Source: Lycorma delicatula
Lineage: Eukaryota > Arthropoda > Insecta > Hemiptera > Fulgoridae
Direction of reading: 5' to 3'
Assembly (NCBI RefSeq): GCF_047948215.1
Contig: NC_134455.1
Location: forward strand, 78,870,189-78,934,188
Length of the DNA: 64,000 bases
The position numbers and the translations under genes are program-made. The notes beneath the pieces are model-generated. The model saw only the letters and a program-made list of their open reading frames with translations, was not told the DNA's origin and searched no databases. This document shows, piece by piece, positions 25,830 to 37,939 of the stretch; the first letter of the stretch is position 1, and the number at the start of each line of letters is the position of its first letter.

Positions 25830-26175
25830 TTAAAATACTGAGGGTGACCAAGCCGTACAATCTCACTCCAGTCTCACTCACTAGACCTTTTATGGTGAAA
25901 ATCTAATGGCATCATCAATGCCTCATATATAGAAGTAATCTGATCAAGTTTAGTCAAAATTGGTCCAGTAGTTTTGCAGATATAAGGAGTGCAAGACCGA
26001 ACACACACAAATACATACGAACATCCGGAAAAATTTCCATCCGGTGTTTTGGGTTCCTTAGGTGTCAAAATGTCAAGATCCGGTGAAAACCGCATATGCC
26101 CAACTTGAACTCCGATTACAACATTCCCTTCTTAAGCTATAACTCTGCTATAGCGCTAGACGGGAAAATAGAATT
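25830..26175 (+). mobile_element. Second copy of the 23719 repeat, 5'-truncated
   Basis: Aligns with the 3' half of 23719-24323 in the same orientation, starting near GAGGGTGACCAAGCCGTACA and ending TAGACGGGAAAATA. Upstream sequence does not match and no left inverted repeat is visible. The minus-strand frame at 25874-26095 is a shadow of this repeat. Confidence 0.75.
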
Positions 26176-27468
26176 ATTATTTATGTGTTTGAAATATCAG
26201 TAACCCTTTCTTCCAAATATATTATTATTTTAGATTAGCATCAAAAAGTCTTGTTCTAAAAATTTTTTTGATCTTAAATAATTTCTAAATATTTGTTATA
26301 CCTTCTAAGCTATGTATAGACCACACTATAAGAGAGGCTATGCGTTGACCATAATGTGTTGTTTCTCGATAAAAAGGGTATATTTTTACACAATCTATTC
26401 CAGTCTTTGTTATGGCTGATACATGTAAAGCACTTGAGGTGCAAGAGACACAGATTGGAGTTGCTTTCTTTTGAATGTGTACTATTCAGCTAATCTCAAT
26501 GGTGAACAGATTGAATGTATTTCAATCAGCTTAGCTTGCCAACTTTTGACAGTATATTTAGCTCGGTGAGTAAAATACGGAAAATTATTTCTTCTTACTC
26601 CTCAGTTTTTTTAGTAAGCCTGGCTTCAGAAGTTTTTTAACTTGAGAATGAATAACCTGTATCTAATGTCAAGTCGTTTACAGCTTTCTTGATTGTGAAC
26701 TCTTAACATACACATATATGGAGATTAATAAATAGAAAAAAAAATTAAATATTTTTTTTATATACACTTTCTATACACTTGTAACGATATTGATAACTTT
26801 GTGAAAAATTAATGAGACATTTGTTTATTTAAGAGAAACTTATTAACTGGATTTTTATATAGTCTTATTTATTTCTCATATCATTGAAGTTTCTCTTCTT
26901 TCTTGTCTCAGATAATTTAAAAGTATACAAAGAGAGTTCAAGGTCATTGTAGGTGTGTTCGGGCCTTTGTTACTAGGGGTAGAGAATAGAAATTTTCCAA
27001 TAGATAGATTCATCTTATTTTACATATTATAATTTACACTAACTTTGTTATACATTTGCCGAACGAACACCAACAGAGTAAAAAAAGAGGATATAACACA
27101 TTTTATTCCTCAATTTTTTCTGTCATCCAATATTTAATTTAGCTCATTCATAAAATCTGCTTTCAAAATACTGAAAAAAAACAAAAAACAAAGTAACATT
27201 TTGTTTTGTGACTATGCAATAAATACACCAGAATGAAAGGAACAAAAAAATTCTAAAAATGTACTCAATTAACTGAATAATATTTAATATTTTTCTCGCC
27301 AAAATACATTTTTTAACCCTGAGTTTTGGAATTGTTGACGAGTTTTCAAGTAATAACTATGTTAATTAAAAATGGTTATTACCATTATTTTAACTGTAAC
27401 AGGTACACTAATTTTTTTGTTTTGAATGAGAAAATGTGTAATTAAAAAGCTATTATTACGCAGAATTT

Positions 27469-27471
<3 letters not shown>
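26176..27471. other. AT-rich intergenic DNA, nothing recognised
   Basis: The patch at about 26310-26560 is slightly less AT-biased but shows no gene or repeat feature I can name. Confidence 0.55.

Positions 27472-27519
<48 letters not shown>
27472..27519. repeat. (TA)n microsatellite
   Basis: About 48 bp of TA ending directly at the fold-back element that starts at 27521. Confidence 0.95.
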
Positions 27520-27520
<1 letters not shown>

Positions 27521-27521
<1 letters not shown>

Positions 27522-27751
27522 GTACATTTATCTACCTTTCTTAACTTTATCATAAATGAATCATTTGTTGATTTATCCGTTTCGTATATATAATTACATA
27601 TTCAAAACATACATATTACATTTTCAAATGCACTGTAATCTTTAGCTTGTGTCTTGAGTATTTTATGTATACTTTGAAAATGAAATATATCCGAAACGCG
27701 TCAACAGGTGATTTAGTTATGACGAAGTTAAGAAAGGTAGATAAATGTTCT
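27521..27751. mobile_element. Fold-back (MITE-like) element with inverted repeats of 24 bp or more
   Basis: 27524-27547 and 27725-27748 are perfect reverse complements (ACATTTATCTACCTTTCTTA and onward). Pairing extends outward to 27521 and 27751 with one mismatch. It also continues inward with gaps, through GTTGATTTATCCGTTTCG against CGAAACGCGTCAAC, so each arm is about 50 nt. No coding potential. The left end abuts the TA microsatellite, which could be its insertion target or have grown from it. Confidence 0.8.
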
Positions 27752-28598
27752 CAATATAAAAATTATGACTATCTTAGCAGAAAAAAAAAATTAATAATAA
27801 ATTAGATGGAGCGATATTTACAAAAAAAATTCTGATAAAACATTTTGTTTCAATACGGGCAACATACGTATCTTTGTTCTGAAAAGTCTTTTAAGCAGTT
27901 GCTCACAACAGAACCTTGTACACTATATTACTAAATGATTGTTACAGTGCTATTTCCTTTTCACAGCAGTAATTTTAAAAGGTATTTTTAAAAAAATGCA
28001 TTATCATGATGAACTTAGATTACATCAATTTATTATTGAACTTACATTAATTTATTATTGTAATATGTATTTCCTTTATTACAAAAATAAAACATATAAA
28101 TTTAAAAATAATCATTCTTGGCTGGAAGTAAAGATATTACTTGGAAAAAAGCTGATGATATGGAATAATCGGTAAAAAATTGTTTAACTAGATCAAAAAA
28201 GAAGATAAATTACTAAGCATATAACAGAAAATATTTCTCCTTTTTACGCAGATATAAAGTGAGGTTAGATTTTTAAAACAGTAATATTATTTAATTAAAA
28301 AAATAATAATAATATTAAAATGACACTAGTTAATAAAAATAAAATTGTTTTATATGTTAAAACTTATTGGCAAAGAGAGTAACCTCTAAATATATATTAA
28401 TATTTTAAAGAACGTTTTCAGTAAATAGAAACATTATATATATATATATATATATATATAGTTTACAGTTGTTCAGCATTTTATTTATTTTTTTGTAGAC
28501 GTGTTAAGCTGCTTTCCTAGCTATAACATCTATGTATCTCGCGTTATATAAAGAGGGTATATGATTAGGTCAGAAAATGGATTATATTATAAAGAATA

Positions 28599-28643
<45 letters not shown>

Positions 28644-29914
28644 CAAGGCCAGGAGATAGAGGAATATTCAAAAAGTAACAAGGACGATGAATACAATAGC
28701 TGGGCCTTGGACATGGACCAAATTGCGTAGCCCTAGAAGTAGCCACTCGTCTATAGCTACTAGCTAACTCTGTAAAAAACTTGACAATGAAACAATAGCA
28801 TTACTTCCGCAGTACTCAGTGTAAAATTACTCATATTATTGCAAACATAATTTATTAATTATCTTACACGTAAAAAAAAAATATTAACAATTATAATTAT
28901 TCTAATTAAAACTTATTAACAATACAATTAAATGGATAATTTGCATAATTTTTAACCTACTGCCATATAAAATTAATTGGAATTTCATTTAAAACGATAC
29001 AAAAATATTTAAAATCAAGGAGGTCAAGATATAACAATTATTGATGTAAAAATCTCAATTATATTTATCTGATAAGACTAAAACATGTTCTTTTCGGATT
29101 AGTAACAATTTGGATAATCAATTAAGAATGAAAGCATTAAATAAATTTATTTTTATATTTTATTACATATACGGGGTGCTTTACTCCATTCTTTAATTTC
29201 CTGTTGTAATATTTTAACCTCAATTTAATTACTACATTTTACATCCTTTTTTAAATGTTTCATCATGTTCCAATCTTTGTCTTCACAGGAAGACAACCTA
29301 TACAGAAAACCTATACAGATAGGTTTTATCCTCTATTATCAAATTAACAAACTAAACCGGAATATTTTCAAAAAATATGAAAGTTCAATCTAATTCATCT
29401 CTTTATAAGATTTCTACATATATCTATCCTTTTTATATTCGTCTTAACTTTCATTTCATGCTATTTAAAAAAAATTCTTTAAAACTCCTGCAAGAAAATC
29501 ACCTCTATTATTTTTCTTCCTGCTTTTACAATCTTACATCTTCCACTAATTTAAAAAGCCACTGTCCACGTAAATATTTTTAAGCATATCATTAAAATCC
29601 TTAGACGTATGTGTGTTTGATAATAATAGACTTACGCCATTATTTTCAAATCTACAATCTAAATAATAAGAAACTAAAATATTTTCCCATTATTCTTGTT
29701 TCTTTTACTTTATTTTATTAATACAATCAGCTGCTATTTCGAAGTGAAAGTGCGTTTTTTTTTTAGTTCGTTTAATTTTGGGTTAATCTATGAAACAGAA
29801 GCTTGTGCGTCTAGTTTTGATAATCTGTAGAATTTTTTAAGGAAAGTATATTATTATTTGTATTATTTTAATTGTAAGCGAATTTTTATATTTTAAGTAG
29901 GGGATTAGCCGGAC
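27752..29914. other. AT-rich DNA with two (TA)n runs
   Basis: TA runs lie at 28434-28460 and 28600-28638. A less AT-biased patch at 28640-28780 is unassigned. The frames at 27939-28175 and 29377-29583 are AT-rich and within chance length. Confidence 0.55.
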
Positions 29915-29927
29915 TAACCTATAGGCT

Positions 29928-30201
29928 TTTCTATTCAGTTTAGTCTTTGAAACCACCGTAAGATATTAGTTCAGAGAATGAATGATCATATTTTTGAATG
30001 TAAATAAAGTGTAGTCTTGTACAGTCTCAGGTCGACCATTCCTGAAATGAGTGGTACCCATCCACCAAAGAAACCGGAATGCTCGATCTAGTATCAAATC
30101 CGTATTCAAGTGCCTTTACTAGGATTTGAACCTTAGAACTCTCGACTTCGAAATCAGCTGATTTGCGATGACGAGTTCACTACTTGACCAACTAAGTAGG
30201 T
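29928..30201 (-). mobile_element. tRNA-derived SINE, copy C, with target duplications
   Basis: Minus-strand copy of the 4811 family. The head AGTTGGTCAAGTAGTGAACT covers box A, CTCGTCATCGCAAATCAGCT follows, and box B is AGGTTCAAATCC. The 3' part carries GTACAAGACTACAC on the minus strand. It is flanked by TAACCTATAGGCT (29915-29927) and TAACCTGTAGGCT (30202-30214), a 13-bp target duplication with one difference. It sits about 28 bp upstream of the first ATG of the Jockey-like relic. Confidence 0.9.
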
Positions 30202-30228
30202 TAACCTGTAGGCTAGTAAATTGTAAAC

Positions 30229-31200
30229 ATGGATCATCTATCATTTGCTCCGAGCAACAACAGGATATCGTCTTTGCTTTGCATAAGAAACTAACAAACG
30301 CGGACTGGTGCAGTGGTATTTTCAGATAGCGACCTAAAGATATCGTCTCACAGAAATTTAATTTGAGAGAATATTATTTAGAATCTTGCTGATGCCTTAG
30401 AAAGTGACTCAGATTTATATCATAGGACTCGCAGTTAGGTCGCCTTCTATGGTAGACAATCCCAGTACTTCGGAAACAACGCGCACCACAATACCCCAAA
30501 AGTACTCCTGTTAATCTGCCATTATCGAATCTTTTCAATAATTCTTCAGTGAGGGATATAAACCATGAGGTAACCCAGAAGAAAGCTATTAAACCTCCAC
30601 CGGTAGTAATCTATGGTATCACGGATATCATTCTGTTACATGAGCTTGAAACAACTGTAGGCAAGAATGATTACAATATACTTTTAATAAGTTCTAAACA
30701 GATAAGCGTAATCTCTAAGAAAATTTAGATGTATAAGAAAATATTTAGTTTGGTACGCGAACATAATTTCATTGGACGCATGTTCATATGGAAAGACGAT
30801 AGGGCTTTCCGAGTAGTACTCGGGAAACTGCATCACTCATTACCGGTGGATATCATTAAGGAATAAATTGAACAACATGGGCCCACAGTCTGCAGTGTTA
30901 CTAACGCTCGACATAGGGTGACGAAACACCGACGTGTTTTATTAACCTTGAACTTCAGGATTACAAGGAGATATTGAAACTGAAATATGTCGCCAACTGC
31001 AGTGTGACTTTTGAAACTCCATTTAAATCCCCAGCTCTAGTACAATGTGTACGCTGTCATACAAAAAATAACTGTGTGCGCATTGTCAACCAGCTCGACA
31101 TTTTAATTACAAGGGTTGCAGAGTGTATATAGAAATACTGGAAAAGAAGCAGAGGCAACAGTGCAACACGTTTCAAGGACTGGTACTACTCTGCCTCTAT
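30229..31200 (+). pseudogene. Jockey-like LINE, ORF1 (nucleic-acid-binding protein) relic
   Basis: Decayed ORF1 of a Jockey-clade non-LTR retrotransposon. ORF1 proteins coat the element RNA. The ATG at 30229 opens MDHLSFAPSNN before a stop. Around 30593-30720 it reads PPPVVIYGITDI, then NDYNILLISSKQISVI. Around 30730-30870 come KDDRAFRVVLGKLHHSLPVD, HRVTKHRR and then CVRCHTKNNC. This matches the PRE_C2HC region plus the start of the zinc knuckles. Most of the knuckles are deleted: the next recognisable text is NYKGCRVYIEILEKKQRQQ (31105-31160), which normally follows them. Several stops and frame changes are present. The short frame at 31116-31355 is a shadow. Same orientation as the endonuclease relic that follows. 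Confidence 0.7.
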
Positions 31201-31423
31201 CTGGTGGCAAAATGTCGGCATGTTATGACTCAGGTAATGTGGATGTTACTACACTAGAACAGAGGGCAGAAGGAATCTTACTTATTCTAATAACTTCTGG
31301 CGAACCTATGCTGTGGTGGTGGAGCGTAGCTGCGGAGAATGCAAGGGGAAAATGAAGAAACTAACCTCCCAATTGTATTCCTCTTCCAGCAATTGGGGAG
31401 TCTTTTATACTTACTGACAAGCT

Positions 31424-31807
31424 TTGCTGATGGCCAGGTTTCTCAAGATTGTTATATGGAACATCAATGGATTTGCTGATCGAAGGGAGGAATTACAGGC
31501 TCTGATCTTTACTGAGTCGTTAGATGTGATCCTGGTCGCTGAAACCTATTTCAGTGATCGTGACTATTTTCGGCTTACAAATTATTCTCCGTATACAACG
31601 AAATATCTAAATGGTAGGACACATGGAGGAACTGCGGTGTTATTTAAAAGTTCAATAAAACATCACCGACTCCTGAAATTCTGTAGAGAACAATTTCAAG
31701 TAACCTTAATTGAACTTCTGTACTGGTTGAAGCCTATCAGGTTTTCAGCGGTCTACTGCCCTCCGGCATGTTATCATGAAAGAATAATCCTTCAAAGACG
31801 TCTTTGA
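31424..31807 (+). pseudogene. Jockey-like LINE, ORF2 endonuclease fragment
   Basis: A 127-codon open frame with the N-terminal half of an apurinic-like endonuclease domain, which nicks target DNA to prime reverse transcription. Visible motifs are WNINGFADRREEL (metal-site Asn), VILVAETYFSDRDYF (catalytic Glu), THGGTAVLFKSSIKHH and FSAVYCPPACYH. The spacing fits Jockey-clade elements. The frame closes at 31805-31807, and the domain continues in decayed form downstream. The segment is intact enough to classify but cannot give a working enzyme without the rest. Confidence 0.85.
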
Positions 31808-32600
31808 CGCTGGGCTCCTGTGTCATAGCGTAGGGGAGAGGGCGACTGGATTGCGAAGAATATTCATTGGAGTTTGAGACTTACAACTCGTGGGAGAAAT
31901 TTAACAGATGCATTGTCGACATCATCTCAATGTAATTTCTGGGTCAAAACCACGTACTGGGCATCAGACCCAAGAAAGGCGCCGGACTTACTTACCAAGA
32001 GAGGTATCGGGTGTGTTTAAGGAATATTTAATATAAAACGTGGCATTTAACCTCAGTAATGCAAGAAGTGACCTGGCGCCCGACACCGAAGAGAATTATA
32101 AAAGAAGGGAAGGACTATCCAAGGGAAGTGATGGACCTCATTAATAGAAGGCTTAAGAAAAGGTGGCAATACTACTGAAGATAGAGCTTCTTTTAACAGA
32201 GCGGCACGCAGAATTAAAGGACTGCTGAAGCCCGTTATAAATAAAACATTCAAGGAGTACCTTGAGAATATTTCCTTCTTAATAGTAGAAGGCATTCTTT
32301 ATTGAATGCCGCCAAGAATCTTCGGCGCGCCTACATTGCTTCAGTTGAAAGCTTCTAATGGGATATGAGCTAAGAGAGACTCCGTAAAGACCAACAAATA
32401 AGTATCTTGGCCTACACTTAGATCATTGCCTGACGTGGAAGGGCCACATGGTAGAAAAAAAGGAAAGAGATTAACATTAAACGTAGCGGACTAAAATAAC
32501 TGCTGGGTGGGAGCTCACAATTATCAGCTATGGAGTACGATGAGCAACAGTAATATTGAGTTAATAATCTCAAGTTCTAGTGTCTTCAGCCAGGAAAACA
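31808..32600 (+). pseudogene. Jockey-like LINE, ORF2 remainder with the reverse transcriptase core missing
   Basis: Continuing the same element, broken frames give SLRLTTRGRNLTDAL, TTYWASDPRKAPDLL (endonuclease C-terminus), then FNRAARRIKGLLKPVINKTF and EYLENISFL (linker). The text then jumps to YLGLHLDHCLTWKGHM (near 32402) and SNSNIELIISSSSVF (near 32545), which belong to the C-terminal end of the protein after the reverse transcriptase. The palm motifs, including the YADD-type box, are not seen between them. A large internal deletion is the simplest reading. The minus-strand frame at 32053-32295 is a shadow. No poly(A) end is clear. Confidence 0.7.
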
Positions 32601-33774
32601 TATAACACATAATGATGATTTAGTAAGTTTGTGTTTCATTTACATCACTTCATGTACGTTCAAAATGTAAAGACTATGTTAAGGTAAGTTGTAATTTACC
32701 TAAGCGTAAGACAAATGTTTGACATCATTACGTTACTTCGGCAAATATCTTTTTGAACTCTCTCTCTATCAGTTCAATATCCTTGAAAAAATATGGAGTC
32801 CGTAGATTATTTAGTCTTACATAAGTTTTATAAATTATAAGGAACATATCTATAAAAATTGATTGAATGTTTTTATTGTCTTTTTTAATCTTTTTGTCTT
32901 ATTACAAAATAGATGAGGGATTAAGTTTTCTTAACAATTTTTTGTTATATTATTACCCCCAAATAATTCTTCTCCCAAACTAACACAGTCTGATAATAAC
33001 AAAATAGAACATTTAAATTAAAACGTAAACGCTTTTTGTGGTGTTAGATGAATAATCATTTTAAATAACATAAAAACAACTACATTTATATATATTATAT
33101 AAGCTTAAATAAACTACATCGAATAAAAATCAAGTAAATTTAATACTACATCTCTAAAGTAAAAATCTTTTAAATAGAACGTAAATGGACTATTTGTTTA
33201 TTTAATAAACCTATTCTGCTCACTATTTAATAAAATGTTATGGTATCTTCTATAAGGAAAAACAGTTAATAATGTCGTTATAGATAATTTTATTAATAAA
33301 TAAATCCTAGTTGATGTAATTTCAATAATCAATGATAAAATTTAAATTTCAGTGGTTAATTCTTGTTAAAAAACACAAATAAGTAAATAAACTTATCACT
33401 TTAAATGTTAAGTAAACATTTATATTTCAGTCATAATTTTAAATTCTTGAGGACAAGAGACAAGAACAAGATCGGTAGCATAAAATAATGTATGTATATA
33501 TACGATTCATAAAACTGTAACGAAGATTGTATAATGTATCAAGGAGATAAATATTTCTTCAAAAAACGAGTAGTATTAATGCACCTGCTGTAGAACGAGA
33601 TCAACTGACATTTAAACAGCAGCAGAAAAGTCCGTTAATTTTACATGTTTTGTTTTGTAGCTGTTTAGCGGATCTTCCTTACTTTAGTTTATTTATTTTA
33701 TAAGTAACTAGTGAATATTTATAAGCTTTTAATTTACGCATACTAATATTATTAAAAGGTAGGCTACAAATGTA

Positions 33775-33815
<41 letters not shown>

Positions 33816-33845
33816 TTTGAATTTGTTTAAAGCCATCAACGATAT

Positions 33846-33897
<52 letters not shown>

Positions 33898-34880
33898 TTA
33901 TTATAATCGGAAGCTATTTTTAACGAATATTTCTTTAAGTTTATATAAAATAATTTACGTTTACATCTAATGTAAATTATACTGTTATAATTTATTTTGT
34001 AGAATGTTAATATTGAATAGTTACCAACAGATTTAATTTAATCTTATTTATGCAAATAAATTTTTCTCTAAATATTAAAACTATTTTAAATGTTAATTTT
34101 TATAGTCGGTGTATGGAGTAAAGGTGTAACATCGACCTCAAGAAGTAAAAGAATTTTTAAATACAAAATTTCAAAAAAACTTTATCTTCTTACAAAATTT
34201 AAAAGTAAAACGTTTTTAAAAATTTAATTTTTTAACTGGTTATTAGGAAGAAGGTCCACGCTGTTGTTAAATAATAAATTTTTGTTGTACAAGGGGTTTT
34301 TAAAGCCAATGTGGGCCTACAGGAAACAACTTCGGGATTCCAGAAAAAAGTGCTGAGGAACATTTCGAAGTATATACATACGTATATATAATAAAATATA
34401 TACATATGAGGCTTACTTTCTTAAGTCAATTATAAAATAAAAAAATTATTAGAGGCGGGTTCCTTTTTATTATCCCCCAAAACACTTCAAAAATAAGCAT
34501 ATTATTATTTTTTTTTTTTTAATATCATTTTACAGCAAAAAAAAGTTAAAATATGTAAAAACTGTATTAATTACAACTCCTCCACGGTATAAAATTCATT
34601 CAATATCTATTGATTCATTCAGTTGAATTTTTAAAATAAAATTACCCTGCCAAATAATTACACACCAAATTTAATGATTGTTGGTTTAATTGTTACTGAA
34701 ATATAAATTTAAATAGTTATAAATGTAGGCCTATTACACATATAATTGTTAATAAAAAAAATCTTTCCGATTTCAAACTCGAGTAACTCACCTTTAATAA
34801 CACTCAGATATATGAAAATAGCATGAATGGAAAGAAAAAATCTAAAATTTTCAGTAGTTGGTACAGCTGTCGTATAGTTT
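32601..34880. other. AT-rich DNA with two (TA)n runs
   Basis: TA microsatellites lie at 33784-33811 and 33852-33894. Nothing else recognised. Confidence 0.6.
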
Positions 34881-34889
34881 TTGATTTCG

Positions 34890-35530
34890 TTACTTGGAGG
34901 GGATAGGAAAGAAATTATTGGCTGCTAACAAAAAAAGAAGACTTTTTGTGCGCTGGATTTTCATGTATGAAACTCTTTTATCATTGAGCAACATAATTCC
35001 AGGAAGTTTAGTGACAATGCATCCAGTGGACCCAGTATTGGTAAGTGGTATTCTGACTATAAATGCAACTGCAAGCGAAAGTCAACAGGCCGTCCACGAA
35101 TAAGCAAAGAAATTGCGGAAAATGTGAGAGAGAAAGTTTCGTGCAAAGACCACAAATATTCACAACTGGAATAGGATATCAAAGGTTTAGTTTTCAAAAT
35201 GTTGGGGGTACCATCTTATTACCACTTAGATGTCACACGTAAACTGAATAGGCAACTACCAATGAATTGGGCGCGCTGGCTGTGACAATAATGAACGTTT
35301 GCAATGGCCTCCACGTTCCCCAGACCTTACACTCTGCTGTGACTCTTTTCTCTGAGGTTTTTTCAAAATACGCGTGTATCGGCCATCTTTACCGATTACC
35401 ATCCAAGATCTTCGTGTTGGGATCACAAAGGCCATTGCATTAGTGGATCGTCCAATGTTACAATGTGTAAGGCAGGATTTGGACTACATGCTCGATATAT
35501 GTCGCGTGACACACTTACGTTGAACACATG
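34890..35530 (+). pseudogene. Mariner-like transposase relic D
   Basis: Two ends of a transposase of the same type as relics A and B, with the middle missing. N-terminal part: CKRKSTGRPRISKEIAENV, then REKVSCKDH (about 35070-35145). C-terminal part, in one frame from about 35295: QWPPRSPDLTLCCDSFL, a TGA where the family has the Trp of FLWG, then IRVYRPSLP, VDRPMLQCVRQDLDYMLDIC and RVTHLR before a TGA near 35520. The blocks with the first two catalytic acids are absent between about 35165 and 35280. The frame at 34894-35103 is a chance shadow. The copy is inactive. No inverted repeats were fixed. Confidence 0.8.
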
Positions 35531-35606
35531 TGATGTGAAGTTGTAAACCAAATGTTCTACTAAAAATTTGAGTTTACCTTTCCACTGATGAGACTTTCAT
35601 TTATCT

Positions 35607-35765
35607 ATCTTTTTCTGTTTAGCCTCCGGAACCACCGTATTGCTTCAGAGGATGATATATGAATGTAAATGAAGTATAGCCTTGTACAGTATCAGGTCGA
35701 CCCTTCCCGTGATATGTGGTTAATTGAAATAAAACCACCAAAGAACATCGGTATCCATGATATAC
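35607..35765 (-). mobile_element. tRNA-derived SINE, copy D, 5'-truncated, perfect 14-bp target duplication
   Basis: Contains only the 3' part of the family: ATACCGATGTTCTTTGGTGG, TTTCAATTAACCAC, GACCTGATACTG and CATCCTCTGAAGCAATACG on the minus strand. The tRNA-like head is missing. ACTTTCATTTATCT flanks it exactly at 35593-35606 and 35766-35779. Truncation with a perfect duplication indicates incomplete target-primed reverse transcription. Confidence 0.9.
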
Positions 35766-35779
35766 ACTTTCATTTATCT

Positions 35780-37404
35780 GAGTGTTATTAAATATGATTT
35801 ATTCAATTTTGTAATTGGAACGATCATTTATAATAACCATGTATTATAAAACATTACGAAACCGTAAAACCTAAAACATTGAAAGAGGTGTCGTTTTTAA
35901 CCAATTTTTTTGCCTTATGTCAAACATAAAGTAATAAGTTCTAATAAGTATATTATGAAGTAGTCTATATAAATCAGGAAAGAAAAATCCTCGTAATCTC
36001 CAATTGGTTAAAAACATTATACACCATTACAAAAAAAATCGATTTAGGATTAAGAAATAAAATATTGCTAACTATAATATTTTAATCGTTAAGTAATACA
36101 TATATAAATATTAATGAATATTATCACTATAAGGTATATATAAAAAAGAAATAAAAAGAATAAATTTATATTTTATTTTTTATATTAGTCTTTTTTTAAA
36201 ATATAATGTTTGAAGGGCAATAGAAAGATGGCTGTGTTAACCAATAGAATTAAACCATACGACAAATCTCACCACGCCCATAACATATAATATATTATTA
36301 CATTACAGCTTTAAAGATAAAAATAAATGAATAAATCTTGTTTGAAATTAAATAAATACAATTAGAGATTTCTAGTTAGAAAATGTTTAAATTAACGTAA
36401 TAGCTTTAATTATAATAATTTATATTATATATTATGTAGGCATTCTTATACGATGTTATATAATATTTTCAAGCAATTATTTTATTTGTTTGATAGTTAG
36501 TTATTGCGTTTGATTGTAATACTATGTTAACTTTTTTTATAAACCCATCGTAAAAATTAATGGTTTTTATTCTATTCCAATCTTTCTTTACTTTGTACAC
36601 TTAATCAGTAACTTCTAGGTTTTTAGTAATACCTGACTGTATTAATAAAAATAAAACCGTTCTTTTAATTAATTTATAACAACTACATATATGTACACAT
36701 TTATCTTCGTGAATGAAATGCAATTTAAATAACGGTAATATTCCGACACATCACCCGTAAATGGGATTCCTCCGACTCGCCGAACAAAAAAAAAACGGTA
36801 ATGGTAGAAAATATTATATTATTTAAAAATCGTTTTTGATACATATCATATAACCTAATTCAGAAGATTTTATATACAGTAAAAAAAGCGAGGTGTGGAA
36901 AAAAAATATTCAATGAAAGTTATTTTTTATTTATTAAATAATGCACTTTACTGTATTTCCACAAATACGAATTCATTTTCTAAAATAATTTTTATGTAGG
37001 ATATAATAATATTGCATTACTATATAAAAGGTTTATAAAAGTTTATTATTCTATTTTTAATTTTGCAAATTATCTTTATAAGGTTTTAATATTCGTTATA
37101 TTTTAAGATATACATGTTAAAAAATAAAAACAGAACATAATTTAAGATAAGTATTTTACAGGAATTCGTATCTTACAAACAGATATAAATATTTGTTTTA
37201 TATGATTATCCCAAAAACTTTTAATATAATAAATAGGTCTTTAATTTTGTTCGGTATTTAATTTTTAATAATTTTATAATTAAATGTTTCACATTAACAT
37301 TAAGAAAAAGAAGATTATAGACAACGGAACTACAATGAAAATCGAGGCAGCATGTCGATGATTCAATTCCAAAAAAAAGAAATGAAAATTGAGGCGGCAT
37401 TTTT
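35780..37404. other. AT-rich intergenic DNA
   Basis: No gene seen. ATGAAAATCGAGGCAGCAT (37336-37354) and ATGAAAATTGAGGCGGCAT (37382-37400) form a two-copy direct repeat with two differences, next to the LINE insertion. Confidence 0.6.
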
Positions 37405-37435
37405 GAGTTTTCATTTTTTTTTTTTTTTTTTGTCT

Positions 37436-37939
37436 TCAGTCACTTGACTGGTTTGATGCAGCTCTCCAAGATTCCCTATCTAGTGCTAGTCGTTTCATTT
37501 CAGTATACCCTCTACATCCTACATCCCCAACAATTTGTTTTACATATTCCAAACGTGGCCTGCCTACACAATTTTTCCCTTCTACCTGCCCTTCCAAAAT
37601 TAAAGCGACTATTCCAGGATGCCTTAGTATGTGGCCTATAAGTCTGTCTCTTCTTTTAACTATATTTTTCCAAATGCTTCTTTCTTCATCTATTTGCCGC
37701 AATACCTCCTCATTTGTCACTTTATCCACCCATCTGATTTTTAACATTCTCCTATAGCACCACATTTCAAAAGCTTCTAATCTTTTCTTCTCAGATACTC
37801 CGATTGTCCAAGTTTCACTTCCATATAAAGCGACACTCCAAACATACACTTTCAAAAATCTTTTCCTGACATTTAAATTAATTTTTGATGTAAACAACTT
37901 ATATTTCTTACTGAAGGCTCGTTTAGCTTGTGCTATTCG
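37436..37939 (-). pseudogene. RTE-like LINE C-terminal segment
   Basis: Same frame as the reverse transcriptase. After the TGA the protein continues RIAQAKRAFSKKYKLF and, from the ATG at 37897, TSKINLNVRKRFLKVYVWSV. Then come ALYGSETWTIGVSEKKRLEA, FEMWCYRRMLKIRWVDKV, NEEVLRQI, RRDRLIGHILRH, GRPRLEYVKQIV and ESWRAASNQSSD, ending at TGA 37436-37438. This is the usual tail of RTE-like proteins; its exact role is unclear, and nucleic-acid binding is assumed. The stop codon sits a few bases before the poly(A), so the 3' untranslated region is almost absent, as is common in this group. Confidence 0.9.
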
